Assembly (NCBI RefSeq): GCF_900105995.1
Contig: NZ_LT629785.1
Span: 3,038,001-3,102,000 of the forward strand
Direction of reading: 5' to 3'
DNA length: 64,000 nt
Origin: Pseudomonas pohangensis
GTDB taxonomy: Bacteria; Pseudomonadota; Gammaproteobacteria; Pseudomonadales; Pseudomonadaceae
Under the pieces are notes generated by a model, which worked only from the letters and a program-made list of their open reading frames with translations, was not told the origin of the DNA and ran no database searches. This document shows, in pieces, positions 18,597-27,621 of the stretch. The translations under genes were made by a program, and so were the position numbers. Every line of letters starts with the position of its first letter. Positions within the stretch are counted from its first letter, which is position 1.

Positions 18597-21500
18597 ATGA
18601 CCCTTACGCCATTCCTGCGCTCCCTTGTTTTCATCAGCCTGCTTGGACTCTGTCTGCCTGCCACCGCCAGACCCGACAGCGGCTTGCCATCCATCGCGGA
18701 TGTGCAGCAAAGCATCGAGGGTCTGGCCGACCGCAAGCTGCCGGAAACCGAACAGAAAAACATGCTGATCGTGCTCACCAGCACACTGCAGAACCTCGAA
18801 GACATTGATCAAACCCAGAAGGAAATGGCGGAACTCGAGCAGCGCCTGAAAACAGCGCCCGAGGTAATCAAGCAGTCGAAAGCGGAACTGATCAAGCTGG
18901 ACGGTCAGCCTGAGTCTCCCGACCTGAAGCGGTACGCCAACAGCAGTCTTGAGCAGTTGCAACAGCTGTTGGCCGAGCGCAATGAACAGCTCAACAAAAG
19001 CCAGAAAATACTTACCCAGGCCAACAGCATTGTCATCAACGCACAGTCGCGGCCCGAACGCGCCCAGTCTGATGTCAACCAGATGCTGGAGCGTAGCCAG
19101 CAAATCAATACGGCCCTGTCTAGCGGCAAAATCAACGGCAAGCCCCTGAGCAAAGAAGTCCGCGTGCAGCTGCTCAGCGAACGCGAACTGATCAGTCTGC
19201 AGACCGACCTGCTGAAAGAGCAGATGGCTTCTAACGACATACTGCTCGACCTCGGCACCTCCCTGCGCGACCTGGAAGTCCTGCGTTCCAAGCGGCTCGA
19301 CAATGAAATGCTCGAACTGCAAACGCTGAGCAGCAACAAGCGCCGCGAGGAATCGGAAAAGGCCATCGAGCAATTTTCACTGGCAGCCAAGCATGCAACG
19401 CCGGACAGCCTGTTTGCCAAGGAGGCTCAGGCCAACCTGGAGCTCAGTACCGACATCCTCGCGACCACCGACCAGTTGAGTCTGATAAACCGGCGCAACC
19501 TGGAGGTAAACCAGCAGCTCGACAGTATCAACCAGACCAAGAAGTCTCTGGATGAGAACATCAATGTACTCAAGGGCAGCCTGCTGCTGGCGAAAATTCT
19601 CTACCAGCAGAAACAGTCGCTGGAAGACATCAAGGTTGACCCCGGCCTGGCTGATCAGGTCGCCGATATTCGCCTGCGCCAGTTCGAAATCGGCCAGCAG
19701 CGCGAACAACTCATCAACCCCCAGCAGTACCTGCAAAAACTGCTCGCGCAAACCGGTGACGAAAGCGTCACTCCCGGCATGATTGACCGCCTGCGCGCGC
19801 AGATCAAAACCCGCGTCTCGTTGCTGGAAAATTACAACCGCGAACTCAACTCGCTGCTCAATGCCTCGATCGCCCTGCAACTTTCGCAAACCTACCTGAT
19901 GAGCAAAAGCGAGGAGCTGCGCGACACCCTGGAAGAACAGATGTTCTGGGTGCCCAGCAACAAGCACCTGACGTTATCCGGCTTGCTGAAAGTTCCTTCC
20001 CGGGCATTTCAGCAGATCAGCAACTTTCCCTATGGCCAGGGCTTCAAAGACTTCGCCAGCGCCATGACCGAAAAACCCTGGATATTCATTCCGGTACTTC
20101 TGCTGATAATCACCCTGCTCTGGCAGCGCAAGGCACTCAAGGAAAAATTGTCCAGCCTGAACAAGGATATCGGTCACTTCAAGCGGGACAGCCAGCTGCA
20201 TACCCCGGTGGCGGTGCTGCTCAACCTGTTACTGGCACTACCTGTCACCCTGATATTTCTGCTTACCGGCTTTGCCCTGCAGCTAGACGGCAGTGGGCAC
20301 ATGCTCTACCTGGTTAATGCCATGTTTGGCGTGGCCAAGGCCTGGCTGGTGCTATACACCTGTTACTGCCTGCTCAAGCCCGGCGGCGTGGCCGAACGGC
20401 ACTTCCACTGGCCCCGTGAAACCACCCTGACGCTCTACAAGCTGATTCGCGCAATCGGCCTGGTGATCATTCCCCTGCTGGTAGTGGCCACCATCGCCGA
20501 GCACCAGCCGCAGGCCCTGACCAAAGACAACATGGGCATGTTGCTGGTAATGATCGGCTTCCTGATGCTGTCAGTGCTGTTGCGCCGCCTGTTGCTGACC
20601 GGCCCGGTCCGCGAGCATGCCTCCCTGGTGCGCCTTGCCCTGGGTGGCGCCCTGACCCTGTTGCCGCTGGGGCTGGTTGTCGCCATCGGCATGGGCTACT
20701 ACTACACCGCGCTCAAGCTGACGGACCGCCTGATTGATACGCTCTACGTAGTGATGATCTGGGTCATTATCGAGGCGATGCTGATGCGCGGGCTGGGTGT
20801 TGCCGCCAGGCGCCTGGCCTACAACCGGGCAGTCAGCAAGCGCGAGCAAATTGCCAAGGAAGGTGCCGAGGGCGGCGAGTTCGTCGAAGAGCCGACGCTG
20901 GATATCGAGCAGGTCAACGAACAGTCGATGCGCCTGATCCGCCTGGCGCTTTATGGTGTACTTGCGGTTGCGCTGTACTGGGTCTGGGCCGACCTGCTTA
21001 CCGTCTTCAGCTACCTCGACAATTTCACCCTTTACCAGTACAGCAGCGGCACCGGTGCAACTGCCACCATGGTGCCCCTGAGTCTGGGCGACCTGCTGGG
21101 CGCACTGCTGATAGTCGCCCTGACCATCGCCCTGGCCAGTAACCTGCCCGGGCTGCTGGAAGTGCTGGTGCTGTCCCGTCTGAAGCTGGCGCAGGGCTCG
21201 TCCTATGCGGCAACCACCCTGCTGTCCTACACCATCATCGGGGTCGGCACGGTGACCACCCTGTCGGTGCTCGGGGTCAGCTGGGACAAGCTGCAATGGC
21301 TGGTAGCGGCCCTGTCACTGGGCATCGGCTTCGGCATGCAGGAGATTTTTGCCAACTTCATTTCCGGCCTGATCATCCTCTTCGAGCGGCCGGTGCGCAT
21401 CGGTGACACGGTGACCATAGGCCCACTGTCCGGTACCGTCAGCCGCATCCAGATCCGCGCGACCACCATCACCGACTTTGACCGCAAGGAAATCATCGTA

Positions 21501-21938
21501 CCCAACAAGTCGTTTATCACCGATCAACTGATCAACTGGTCATTGACCGATACCGTGACACGCATCGTGCTGACCATCGGCCTGGCCTATGAGGCCGATC
21601 TGGCCCTGGCGCGCAAACTGATCATGAAAGCCATGCTGGATAATCCGCGGGTTCTGCGCGATCCGGAACCGCAGATATTCTTCGTCAATATCGGCGCCAG
21701 CACTTTCAACTACGATGTGCGCTTCCATGTGCGTGACCTGGCTGATCGCCTGCCGGCCACCGATGAAATACTCACGACCATCGCCCTGAGCTTCCGCGAG
21801 CATAATGTCGAGATGGCCTTCAACCAGATGGATATCTTCGTCAAGAACATGCAGGGCAAGGAAGCGCAACTCGAAAGCAAGCAGGTCAACCTGCCGCCTG
21901 CCGGACCCGAGGATGCCGCGCCGGCGCAAAACGCCTGA
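18597..21938 (+). CDS. mscK: Large MscS-family mechanosensitive channel (MscK/MscM type)
   Basis: This 1113-residue inner-membrane protein is the length of MscK/KefA or MscM. It has a signal peptide ending PATARPD, a long periplasmic region (about 25-480) rich in predicted coiled coil, about eight transmembrane helices between residues 490 and 860, and the pore and beta domain of MscS at about 865-1080. The pore-lining helix and beta domain are recognisable in LSLGIGFGMQEIFANFISG and the following RPVRIGDTVTIGPLSGTVSRI, with VPNKSFITDQLINWS next. It opens under membrane tension and releases solutes in hypo-osmotic shock. MscK and MscM cannot be told apart with certainty here. It lies 62 bp after the antiporter gene, consistent with a shared osmotic-stress role. 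Confidence 0.88.
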   Translation: MTLTPFLRSLVFISLLGLCLPATARPDSGLPSIADVQQSIEGLADRKLPETEQKNMLIVLTSTLQNLEDIDQTQKEMAELEQRLKTAPEVIKQSKAELIKLDGQPESPDLKRYANSSLEQLQQLLAERNEQLNKSQKILTQANSIVINAQSRPERAQSDVNQMLERSQQINTALSSGKINGKPLSKEVRVQLLSERELISLQTDLLKEQMASNDILLDLGTSLRDLEVLRSKRLDNEMLELQTLSSNKRREESEKAIEQFSLAAKHATPDSLFAKEAQANLELSTDILATTDQLSLINRRNLEVNQQLDSINQTKKSLDENINVLKGSLLLAKILYQQKQSLEDIKVDPGLADQVADIRLRQFEIGQQREQLINPQQYLQKLLAQTGDESVTPGMIDRLRAQIKTRVSLLENYNRELNSLLNASIALQLSQTYLMSKSEELRDTLEEQMFWVPSNKHLTLSGLLKVPSRAFQQISNFPYGQGFKDFASAMTEKPWIFIPVLLLIITLLWQRKALKEKLSSLNKDIGHFKRDSQLHTPVAVLLNLLLALPVTLIFLLTGFALQLDGSGHMLYLVNAMFGVAKAWLVLYTCYCLLKPGGVAERHFHWPRETTLTLYKLIRAIGLVIIPLLVVATIAEHQPQALTKDNMGMLLVMIGFLMLSVLLRRLLLTGPVREHASLVRLALGGALTLLPLGLVVAIGMGYYYTALKLTDRLIDTLYVVMIWVIIEAMLMRGLGVAARRLAYNRAVSKREQIAKEGAEGGEFVEEPTLDIEQVNEQSMRLIRLALYGVLAVALYWVWADLLTVFSYLDNFTLYQYSSGTGATATMVPLSLGDLLGALLIVALTIALASNLPGLLEVLVLSRLKLAQGSSYAATTLLSYTIIGVGTVTTLSVLGVSWDKLQWLVAALSLGIGFGMQEIFANFISGLIILFERPVRIGDTVTIGPLSGTVSRIQIRATTITDFDRKEIIVPNKSFITDQLINWSLTDTVTRIVLTIGLAYEADLALARKLIMKAMLDNPRVLRDPEPQIFFVNIGASTFNYDVRFHVRDLADRLPATDEILTTIALSFREHNVEMAFNQMDIFVKNMQGKEAQLESKQVNLPPAGPEDAAPAQNA

Positions 21939-21959
21939 TCACCAGCGGCGCTGGACTCA

Positions 21960-21998
21960 CCCCTTCAATTCCGAGCAAAATACTCGGAATTGAAGGGG
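21960..21998 (+). promoter_or_regulatory. Perfect 16-bp inverted repeat covering the selO Shine-Dalgarno
   Basis: Arms CCCCTTCAATTCCGAG (21960-21975) and CTCGGAATTGAAGGGG (21983-21998) pair perfectly around the 7-nt loop CAAAATA. The 3' arm ends in AAGGGG, which is the only good ribosome-binding site for the GTG start of selO 9 nt downstream. Folding of the mRNA would therefore hide the site. There is no T-run after either arm, so it does not look like an ordinary terminator for the channel gene 22 bp upstream, although it could still define that transcript's 3' end. Confidence 0.75.
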
Positions 21999-22007
21999 TA
22001 ACCAACC

Positions 22008-23468
22008 GTGAAGCAGCTTACCGACCTGACCTTTGACAACCGTTTTGCCCGTCTGGGTGATGGGTTTTCCACTGCGGTCATGCCCAAACCGATAGCCGAA
22101 CCCCGGCTGGTGATTGCCAGCCCGGCGGCCATGGCGCTGCTGGATCTGGATCCGGCACAAGCACAGAGTCCGGTGTTCGCCGAGTTGTTCGCCGGCCACA
22201 AACTCTGGAGCACGGCGCAGTCGCGGGCGATGGTCTATTCCGGCCACCAGTTCGGCCAGTACAACCCGCAACTGGGCGATGGCCGCGGCCTGCTGCTCGG
22301 CGAAGTGGTGAATGACGCGGGCGAGTACTGGGATCTGCACCTCAAGGGCGCCGGCCAGACCCCCTATTCGCGCTCCGCTGATGGCCGCGCCGTGCTGCGC
22401 AGCTCGATCCGCGAATTTCTCGCCAGCGAGTACCTGCACGCGCTGGGTATCCCCACCAGCCGCGCGCTCTGCGTCACTGCTTCCAGCACGCCGGTGTGGC
22501 GCGAAAAGCAGGAAAAGGCCGCGATGTTGCTGCGCCTGGCGCCCAGTCACGTACGCTTCGGGCACTTTGAGTACTTCTACTACACCAGGCAGCACGACCA
22601 GCTGAAAATCCTCCTTGAGCATGTACTGAGCTGTCATTTCCCGGAAACCCTGCAGCAGCCCGAGCCCTATGCGGCATTCTTCCGCACGGTGGTGGAGCGC
22701 AATGCCGGGATGATTGCCAGGTGGCAAGCCTATGGTTTCTGCCACGGCGTGATGAACACCGACAACATGTCGATTCTCGGTATCACCTTCGACTTCGGCC
22801 CCTACGCCTTTCTCGATGACTTCGATGAAAAGCACATCTGCAACCACTCCGACGATAGCGGCCGCTACAGCTTCAGCAATCAGGTGCCGATTGCCCACTG
22901 GAATCTGGCGGCACTGGCGCAGGCGCTGACACCCTTTGTCGCAGCCGAGCAACTCCGCGAAAGCCTCGACCTGTTCCTGCCGTTGTACCAGGCCCACTAC
23001 CTCGACCTGATGCGCCGTCGCCTCGGACTGGACAGTGCGGCTGATAACGATCAGCAACTGATCGAACGCTTGCTGCAACTGATGCAGGGCAGTGCTGTCG
23101 ATTACTCGCTGTTCTTCCGCCGCCTCGGCGAACTGCCGGCCGAACAGGCAGTCGCCCGCCTGCGCGATGAGTTCATCGATCTCGCCGGATTCGACCGCTG
23201 GGCACACGATTACTGCAGCCGCAGCGCTATGGACAAGCGCTCACAAGCCGAGCGCCAGCAACACATGCATGCGGTTAACCCGTTGTACCTGTTGCGCAAT
23301 TATCTGGCCCAGCAAGCCATCGAAGCCGCCGAGGCAGGTGATTACACGGCGGTGCGCAAACTGCATGCCGTGCTCAGCCAGCCTTTCGTGGAACAACCCG
23401 GCCAGCAGCGCTATGCCGAACGCCCGCCGCAGTGGGGCAAGCACCTGGAAATCAGCTGTTCGTCCTGA
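22008..23468 (+). CDS. selO: Protein adenylyltransferase SelO (YdiU/UPF0061 family)
   Basis: Pseudokinase-fold enzyme that transfers AMP from ATP to protein Ser/Thr/Tyr residues and is linked to redox homeostasis. The 486-residue protein shows MVYSGHQFGQYNPQLGDGRG, the nucleotide-binding region HLKGAGQTPYSRSADGRAVLRSS, and the catalytic segment CHGVMNTDNMSILGITFDFGPYAFLDDF. It ends with Cys-Ser-Ser, the bacterial counterpart of the Sec-Ser-Ser tail of animal SelO. The GTG start at 22008 uses AAGGGG, which is within the hairpin described at 21960-21998. The last 17 bp overlap the convergent racemase gene. Confidence 0.95.
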   Translation: MKQLTDLTFDNRFARLGDGFSTAVMPKPIAEPRLVIASPAAMALLDLDPAQAQSPVFAELFAGHKLWSTAQSRAMVYSGHQFGQYNPQLGDGRGLLLGEVVNDAGEYWDLHLKGAGQTPYSRSADGRAVLRSSIREFLASEYLHALGIPTSRALCVTASSTPVWREKQEKAAMLLRLAPSHVRFGHFEYFYYTRQHDQLKILLEHVLSCHFPETLQQPEPYAAFFRTVVERNAGMIARWQAYGFCHGVMNTDNMSILGITFDFGPYAFLDDFDEKHICNHSDDSGRYSFSNQVPIAHWNLAALAQALTPFVAAEQLRESLDLFLPLYQAHYLDLMRRRLGLDSAADNDQQLIERLLQLMQGSAVDYSLFFRRLGELPAEQAVARLRDEFIDLAGFDRWAHDYCSRSAMDKRSQAERQQHMHAVNPLYLLRNYLAQQAIEAAEAGDYTAVRKLHAVLSQPFVEQPGQQRYAERPPQWGKHLEISCSS

Positions 23469-24168
23469 GCGGTGCATCAGCCAGCAACCATTCCAGCCCC
23501 ATCGCCACATGCCACCCGGTACTGTCGAACAACGGCAGCGGCGCAGCACAATCCTGCAGTAACAGGCCGATTTCGGTGCACCCGAGGATCGCCGCCTCGG
23601 CGCCTGCCGCGCGCAACTGCTCCAGCTGCTGCAAGTAGAAGTCACGCGAACTGGTGGTGAAACTGCCACGGCACAGCTCGGCAAAAATGATCCGGTCCAG
23701 CTCCGTCATCGCTGAACGATCCGGCAGCACAATCTGCATGGCGAAACCCCGGCTCAGGCGCTCGCGGTAAAAATCCTCCTGCATGGTAAAGCGCGTGCCC
23801 AGCAGTGCCGCACGCCGGATACCTGCATTGTGCAGAGCCTGACCTACCGCATCGGCGATATGCAGCAACGGTATATCCAGTGCTGCCTCGATCACCGGCG
23901 CGACCTTGTGCATGGTATTGGTCGCCAGCAGCACAGCACCAGCACCGGCCTGTTGCAAGCCGCGCGCGGCCGCGGCCAGCAGTTCACCAGCGGCTTGCCA
24001 GTCACCGGACTTCTGCAGTTCGGCTATGCCGGCAAAATCCACCGAATGCAGCAGCAGCGGAGCCGAGTGCAAGCCGCCCATGCGTTCACGCACACCCTGA
24101 TTGAGCAAACGGTAATAGCTGGCAGTCGACTCCCAGCTCATGCCACCCAGAATACCAAGCGTACGCAT
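23452..24168 (-). CDS. Aspartate/glutamate racemase family protein lacking the first catalytic Cys
   Basis: The 238-residue protein matches the YgeA-type Asp/Glu racemase family from end to end (MRTLGILGGMSWESTASYYR, LLHSVDFAGI, ALLGTRFTMQEDFYRERL, ILGCTEIGLLL). These cofactor-independent enzymes use two cysteines as acid and base. The second is present (Cys197 in LGCTEIG), but the first is Ala82 in LLATNTMHK, where E. coli YgeA has Cys; the codon reads GCG on the coding strand. Two-base racemisation is therefore doubtful; a one-base activity, isomerase role or non-enzymatic role is possible. It is divergent from the permease gene and overlaps the end of selO by 17 bp. Confidence 0.85.
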   Translation of the reverse strand: MRTLGILGGMSWESTASYYRLLNQGVRERMGGLHSAPLLLHSVDFAGIAELQKSGDWQAAGELLAAAARGLQQAGAGAVLLATNTMHKVAPVIEAALDIPLLHIADAVGQALHNAGIRRAALLGTRFTMQEDFYRERLSRGFAMQIVLPDRSAMTELDRIIFAELCRGSFTTSSRDFYLQQLEQLRAAGAEAAILGCTEIGLLLQDCAAPLPLFDSTGWHVAMGLEWLLADAPLRTNS

Positions 24169-24264
24169 GTTCTCTCTCCTTCAGCCGTTACAGGAACAGG
24201 CTACTCCTGCAACGGAAACTAGCAAACAAAATAACCAAATAGCATATAAAGAGACGCAAACAGT

Positions 24265-24279
24265 CTTAGACTATCTAAG
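24265..24279. promoter_or_regulatory. Small palindrome in racemase/permease divergent region
   Basis: CTTAGACTATCTAAG is a dyad with 6-bp arms and a 3-bp centre, in an A+T-rich 196-bp region between the divergent racemase-like gene and the permease gene. It could be an operator for one or both. I do not see a promoter pair that is good enough to place it relative to the start of transcription. Confidence 0.35.
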
Positions 24280-24364
24280 CAAAGCTCACTATCTTTGCCC
24301 TCCTGTCCGTCCATTCGAACTGTTGCAGCCCACCGCACTGGCACGTCGCCCTGAAGGAACACAC

Positions 24365-26155
24365 ATGTCCTGGGACTCACTCCCACTGATTTTTGTCAGC
24401 GCCCTGCTGGTCTGGGTGCTGATTTCCTTTATCCGCGAAAAATGGAGCCCCGATGTGGTGGCGGCCATTGCCGTAGCGGCGCTGCTGGTCAGCCAACTGC
24501 TGACCCCGGCGGAAGTGCTCAGCGTGCTGTCCAACCCGGCACCGGTAACCATTGCCTGCATGTTTGTCCTGTCTGCTGCGCTGGAGCGCACCGGTTGCAT
24601 CGATGCGCTGGGCAACTGGCTGGGCAATCTGGTCGGGACCAGTCCGACCCGCACGCTGTTTGGCCTGACCATCACCGCCCTGGTGATTTCGGCCTTCCTC
24701 AACAACACCCCGGTAGTAGCGATTCTTACTCCGGTGGCAATTGCGCTGGCCAAGCGCTCCGGCACCTCGGCGTCCAAACTGTTGATCCCGCTGTCCTACG
24801 CCACCATCCTCGGCGGCACGCTGACGATGATCGGCACCTCGACCAACATTCTGGTCGACGGCGTGGCACGCAAGGCCGGCCTGGCGCCCTTCGGCATGTT
24901 CGAAATCACCGGCGCCGGCCTGGCACTGGCAACGGTCGGCATGCTCTACATGATGACCATCGGCAAGCACCTGCTGCCTGAGCGCGACAGCCTGTCGAAA
25001 CAGTTGCGGCCCAATCTGGATCGCACCTTCATGAGCGAGCTGCTGGTGCCACACGACTCGCCGATGCTCGGCAAAACCCTCAGTGAGGCCAACCTGAATG
25101 GCGGCAGCGGACTGAAAGTACTGAAGATCTTTCGCGAGCAGCAGGAGATCACCGAACCCGGCCATGATCTGATACTGGCTGCCGGCGATCAGCTGTTTAT
25201 CCATGGCCAGGTCAAGGATGTAGTGGAGCTGCGCGGCAGCGGCCATCTGAGCTTCAGTCGCAGCGAAGCCTTCGAGACGATCAGCAGTCATGACGTGATC
25301 CTCGTCGAGGCCATTGTCGGGCGCAACTCACGCTACAGCCACCGGCCGATGCGCGATCTCGACCTGACCGCACGTTACGGCATCGCCGTGCTTGCCATCC
25401 ATCGCCAGGATGAAAACGTGCAGGGCAATCTGGACGAGTTCCAGCTGCAGTTCGGTGACGTGATGCTGGTAGAGGGTACGCCAACCCAGATCAAACGCTT
25501 TGCCGAGAACGGTGAACTGATCAGCCTGAATACCGTGCTGGAGCGTTCGTTTCGCCGCGACAAGGCGCCGATTGCCATCCTCGCGACGCTCGGCGTAATG
25601 CTGCTGGCTGCCTTTGGCCTGATGCCCATCGAGGGACTGGCGATCATTGGCGCGGTCACTGTACTGGCGACCCGTTGCCTCGATGTGGAGGATGCCTACA
25701 AGGCCGTCGACTGGAAAATTCTCAGCCTGATTTTCGGCATGCTGGCCGTCAGCATTGCCATGGGCAAGGTCGGTCTGGTAAGTCTGATCGTCGACAGCGT
25801 AATGACCCTGATGCCTGCGGCAGGGCCTTTGCTGATGCTGTCGCTACTCTATTTGTTCACTTCGATCCTGACCGAGATACTGTCGAACAATGCGGTTGCC
25901 GTGCTGCTTACGCCGATTGCTATCGGCATGGCCCAGCAGCTGGGCGTCGATCCGCGGGCCTTTGTCGCCGCAGTGATGTTTGCCGCCAGTGCCAGCTTCG
26001 CCACCCCGATCGGTTATCAGACCAACACCTTCGTCTATAACGCCGGCGGCTACCGCTTCAGCGACTTCTTCAAGGTTGGCGCACCGCTCAATTTACTGCT
26101 CTGGGGTGTGGCAACAGTGGTACTCCCGCTGGTCTGGCCGTTGACGCCGGTGTGA
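24365..26155 (+). CDS. SLC13/DASS-type permease with paired RCK_C domains
   Basis: Inner-membrane transporter of the divalent anion:Na+ symporter/ion transporter superfamily. The 596-residue protein has two homologous membrane halves, one at about 1-195 and one at about 400-596, each with a re-entrant motif: NNTPVVAILTPVAIAL with MIGTSTNILVDG in the first, and NNAVAVLLTPIAIGMAQ with ATPIGYQTNTFVYNAGG in the second. Between them are two TrkA-C (RCK_C) domains (about 205-380), which usually bind nucleotides or other regulators. The substrate (dicarboxylate, sulfate or another anion) is not readable. ATG 24365 follows GAAGGAACAC; the frame is open further upstream but that part is not conserved-looking. 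Confidence 0.85.
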   Translation: MSWDSLPLIFVSALLVWVLISFIREKWSPDVVAAIAVAALLVSQLLTPAEVLSVLSNPAPVTIACMFVLSAALERTGCIDALGNWLGNLVGTSPTRTLFGLTITALVISAFLNNTPVVAILTPVAIALAKRSGTSASKLLIPLSYATILGGTLTMIGTSTNILVDGVARKAGLAPFGMFEITGAGLALATVGMLYMMTIGKHLLPERDSLSKQLRPNLDRTFMSELLVPHDSPMLGKTLSEANLNGGSGLKVLKIFREQQEITEPGHDLILAAGDQLFIHGQVKDVVELRGSGHLSFSRSEAFETISSHDVILVEAIVGRNSRYSHRPMRDLDLTARYGIAVLAIHRQDENVQGNLDEFQLQFGDVMLVEGTPTQIKRFAENGELISLNTVLERSFRRDKAPIAILATLGVMLLAAFGLMPIEGLAIIGAVTVLATRCLDVEDAYKAVDWKILSLIFGMLAVSIAMGKVGLVSLIVDSVMTLMPAAGPLLMLSLLYLFTSILTEILSNNAVAVLLTPIAIGMAQQLGVDPRAFVAAVMFAASASFATPIGYQTNTFVYNAGGYRFSDFFKVGAPLNLLLWGVATVVLPLVWPLTPV

Positions 26156-26270
26156 ATCAGCTAACGCCGGGGCCCCTGCCGGCGCACGCGTTCATCACAA
26201 CAAGACATTGACCATCCGCTCGTCACTTCCCATGATGCAGGTTTACTTCCCTGCCTCAAGGAGCGCCCTG

Positions 26271-27548
26271 ATGAAACTGGAAACCCTGGCCATTCACGCC
26301 GGCTACAGCCCCGACCCGACCACCAAGGCGGTCGCCGTGCCGATCTATCAGACCACTTCCTATGCTTTCGACAACACCCAGCACGGTGCCGACCTGTTCG
26401 ATCTGAAAGTGCCGGGCAACATCTACACGCGCATCATGAACCCGACCAGTTCCGTGCTCGAACAGCGCGTCGCCGCACTGGAAGGCGGTGTTGGCGCACT
26501 GGCCGTAGCCTCCGGCATGGCCGCCATCACCTATGCCATCCAGACCATTGCCGAGGCCGGGGACAACATCGTTTCGGTGGCCAAACTGTATGGCGGTACC
26601 TACAACCTGTTTGCCCACACATTCCCGCGCCAGGGCATCCAGGTGCGCTTTGCGCCGCATGACGATATCGCCGCACTGGAAGCACTGATCGACGACAGGA
26701 CCAAGGCGGTGTTCTGCGAATCCATCGGCAACCCGGCCGGCAACATCATTGACCTGCAGGCGCTGGCCGATGCCGCGCACCGTCACGGCGTACCGCTAAT
26801 CGTCGATAACACCGTGGCCACCCCGGTGCTCTGCCGGCCGTTCGAGCATGGCGCCGATATCATCGTGCACTCGCTGACCAAATACATGGGCGGCCATGGC
26901 ACCAGCATCGGCGGTATCGTCGTCGACTCCGGCAACTTCCCGTGGGCACAGCACAAGGAACGCTTTGCCATTCTCAACACCCCGGATGCTTCCTACCACG
27001 GCGTGACCTATACCGAGGCGTTCGGCCCGGCAGCGTTCATCGGCCGCTGCCGCGTGGTACCGCTGCGCAACATGGGCGCGGCGTTGTCACCGTTCAATGC
27101 CTTCCTGATTATGCAGGGCCTGGAGACGCTGGCACTGCGCATGGAGCGCCACTGCGAGAACACCCTGAAAGTCGCCGAGTTCCTGAAAAGCCACCCGCAG
27201 GTGGCCTGGGTAAAATACGCCGGTCTGACGGATCATCCCGAACATGCACTGGCCCAGCGCTACTGCAGCGGCAAGCCGGCTGGTATTCTTTCCTTCGGCA
27301 TCGTCGGCGGCCAGGAGGCCGGGGCGCGCTTTATCGATGCGCTGCAACTGGTGGTGCGACTGGTGAATATCGGTGATGCCAAGTCACTGGCCTGCCATCC
27401 GGCTTCGACCACCCACCGCCAGCTTAACGACGAAGAACTGGAGAAGGCCGGCGTGCCCCGTGACATGGTGCGCCTGTCGGTCGGCATCGAGCATATCGAT
27501 GACATTCTGGAAGATCTCGGGCAGGCGCTGGTTGCCGCGAAAAGCTGA
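26271..27548 (+). CDS. metY: O-acetylhomoserine sulfhydrylase/aminocarboxypropyltransferase
   Basis: Cys/Met-metabolism PLP enzyme (fold type I) that makes homocysteine from O-acetylhomoserine and sulfide. The 425-residue length is typical of MetY, longer than cystathionine gamma-synthase. The PLP-lysine motif SLTKYMGGHGTSIGG has Lys204, and the SGMAAITYAIQ and IVDNTVATP segments are characteristic. The ATG at 26271 is preceded by AAGGAG and gives MKLETLAIHAGYSPDPTTKA, the conserved start. The 115 bp before it contain a GC-rich dyad (CGCCGG...CCGGCG near 26165) that may end the permease transcript. Confidence 0.94.
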   Translation: MKLETLAIHAGYSPDPTTKAVAVPIYQTTSYAFDNTQHGADLFDLKVPGNIYTRIMNPTSSVLEQRVAALEGGVGALAVASGMAAITYAIQTIAEAGDNIVSVAKLYGGTYNLFAHTFPRQGIQVRFAPHDDIAALEALIDDRTKAVFCESIGNPAGNIIDLQALADAAHRHGVPLIVDNTVATPVLCRPFEHGADIIVHSLTKYMGGHGTSIGGIVVDSGNFPWAQHKERFAILNTPDASYHGVTYTEAFGPAAFIGRCRVVPLRNMGAALSPFNAFLIMQGLETLALRMERHCENTLKVAEFLKSHPQVAWVKYAGLTDHPEHALAQRYCSGKPAGILSFGIVGGQEAGARFIDALQLVVRLVNIGDAKSLACHPASTTHRQLNDEELEKAGVPRDMVRLSVGIEHIDDILEDLGQALVAAKS

Positions 27549-27577
27549 GCTGATGCAGTAAAACCTTGATATTCGCC

Positions 27578-27621
27578 GGGGTGACTCCACTTAAGCAGGT
27601 ATAACCTGCCGGAGTTACCCC
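27578..27621 (+). promoter_or_regulatory. Nested inverted repeats covering the trxC Shine-Dalgarno
   Basis: The outer arms GGGGTGACTCC (27578-27588) and GGAGTTACCCC (27611-27621) form 11 pairs with one G-U. Inside is a second hairpin, GCAGGT-ATA-ACCTGC (27595-27609). The outer 3' arm contains GGAG, the only ribosome-binding site for trxC, and ends at the base before its ATG. The structure would hide the site in mRNA. The inner 15-bp dyad could instead be a DNA operator, and it contains TATAAC, a possible -10 element. Confidence 0.7.

Noticed and set aside
21960..21998. The inverted repeat before selO as an ordinary terminator of the channel gene
   Set aside because: No T-run follows on either strand, and the 3' arm holds the selO ribosome-binding site; a regulatory reading is preferred, although a dual role is not excluded.
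27566..27605. TTGATA and TATAAC as a promoter for trxC
   Set aside because: The spacing is 28 bp, longer than even MerR-type promoters (19-20 bp).
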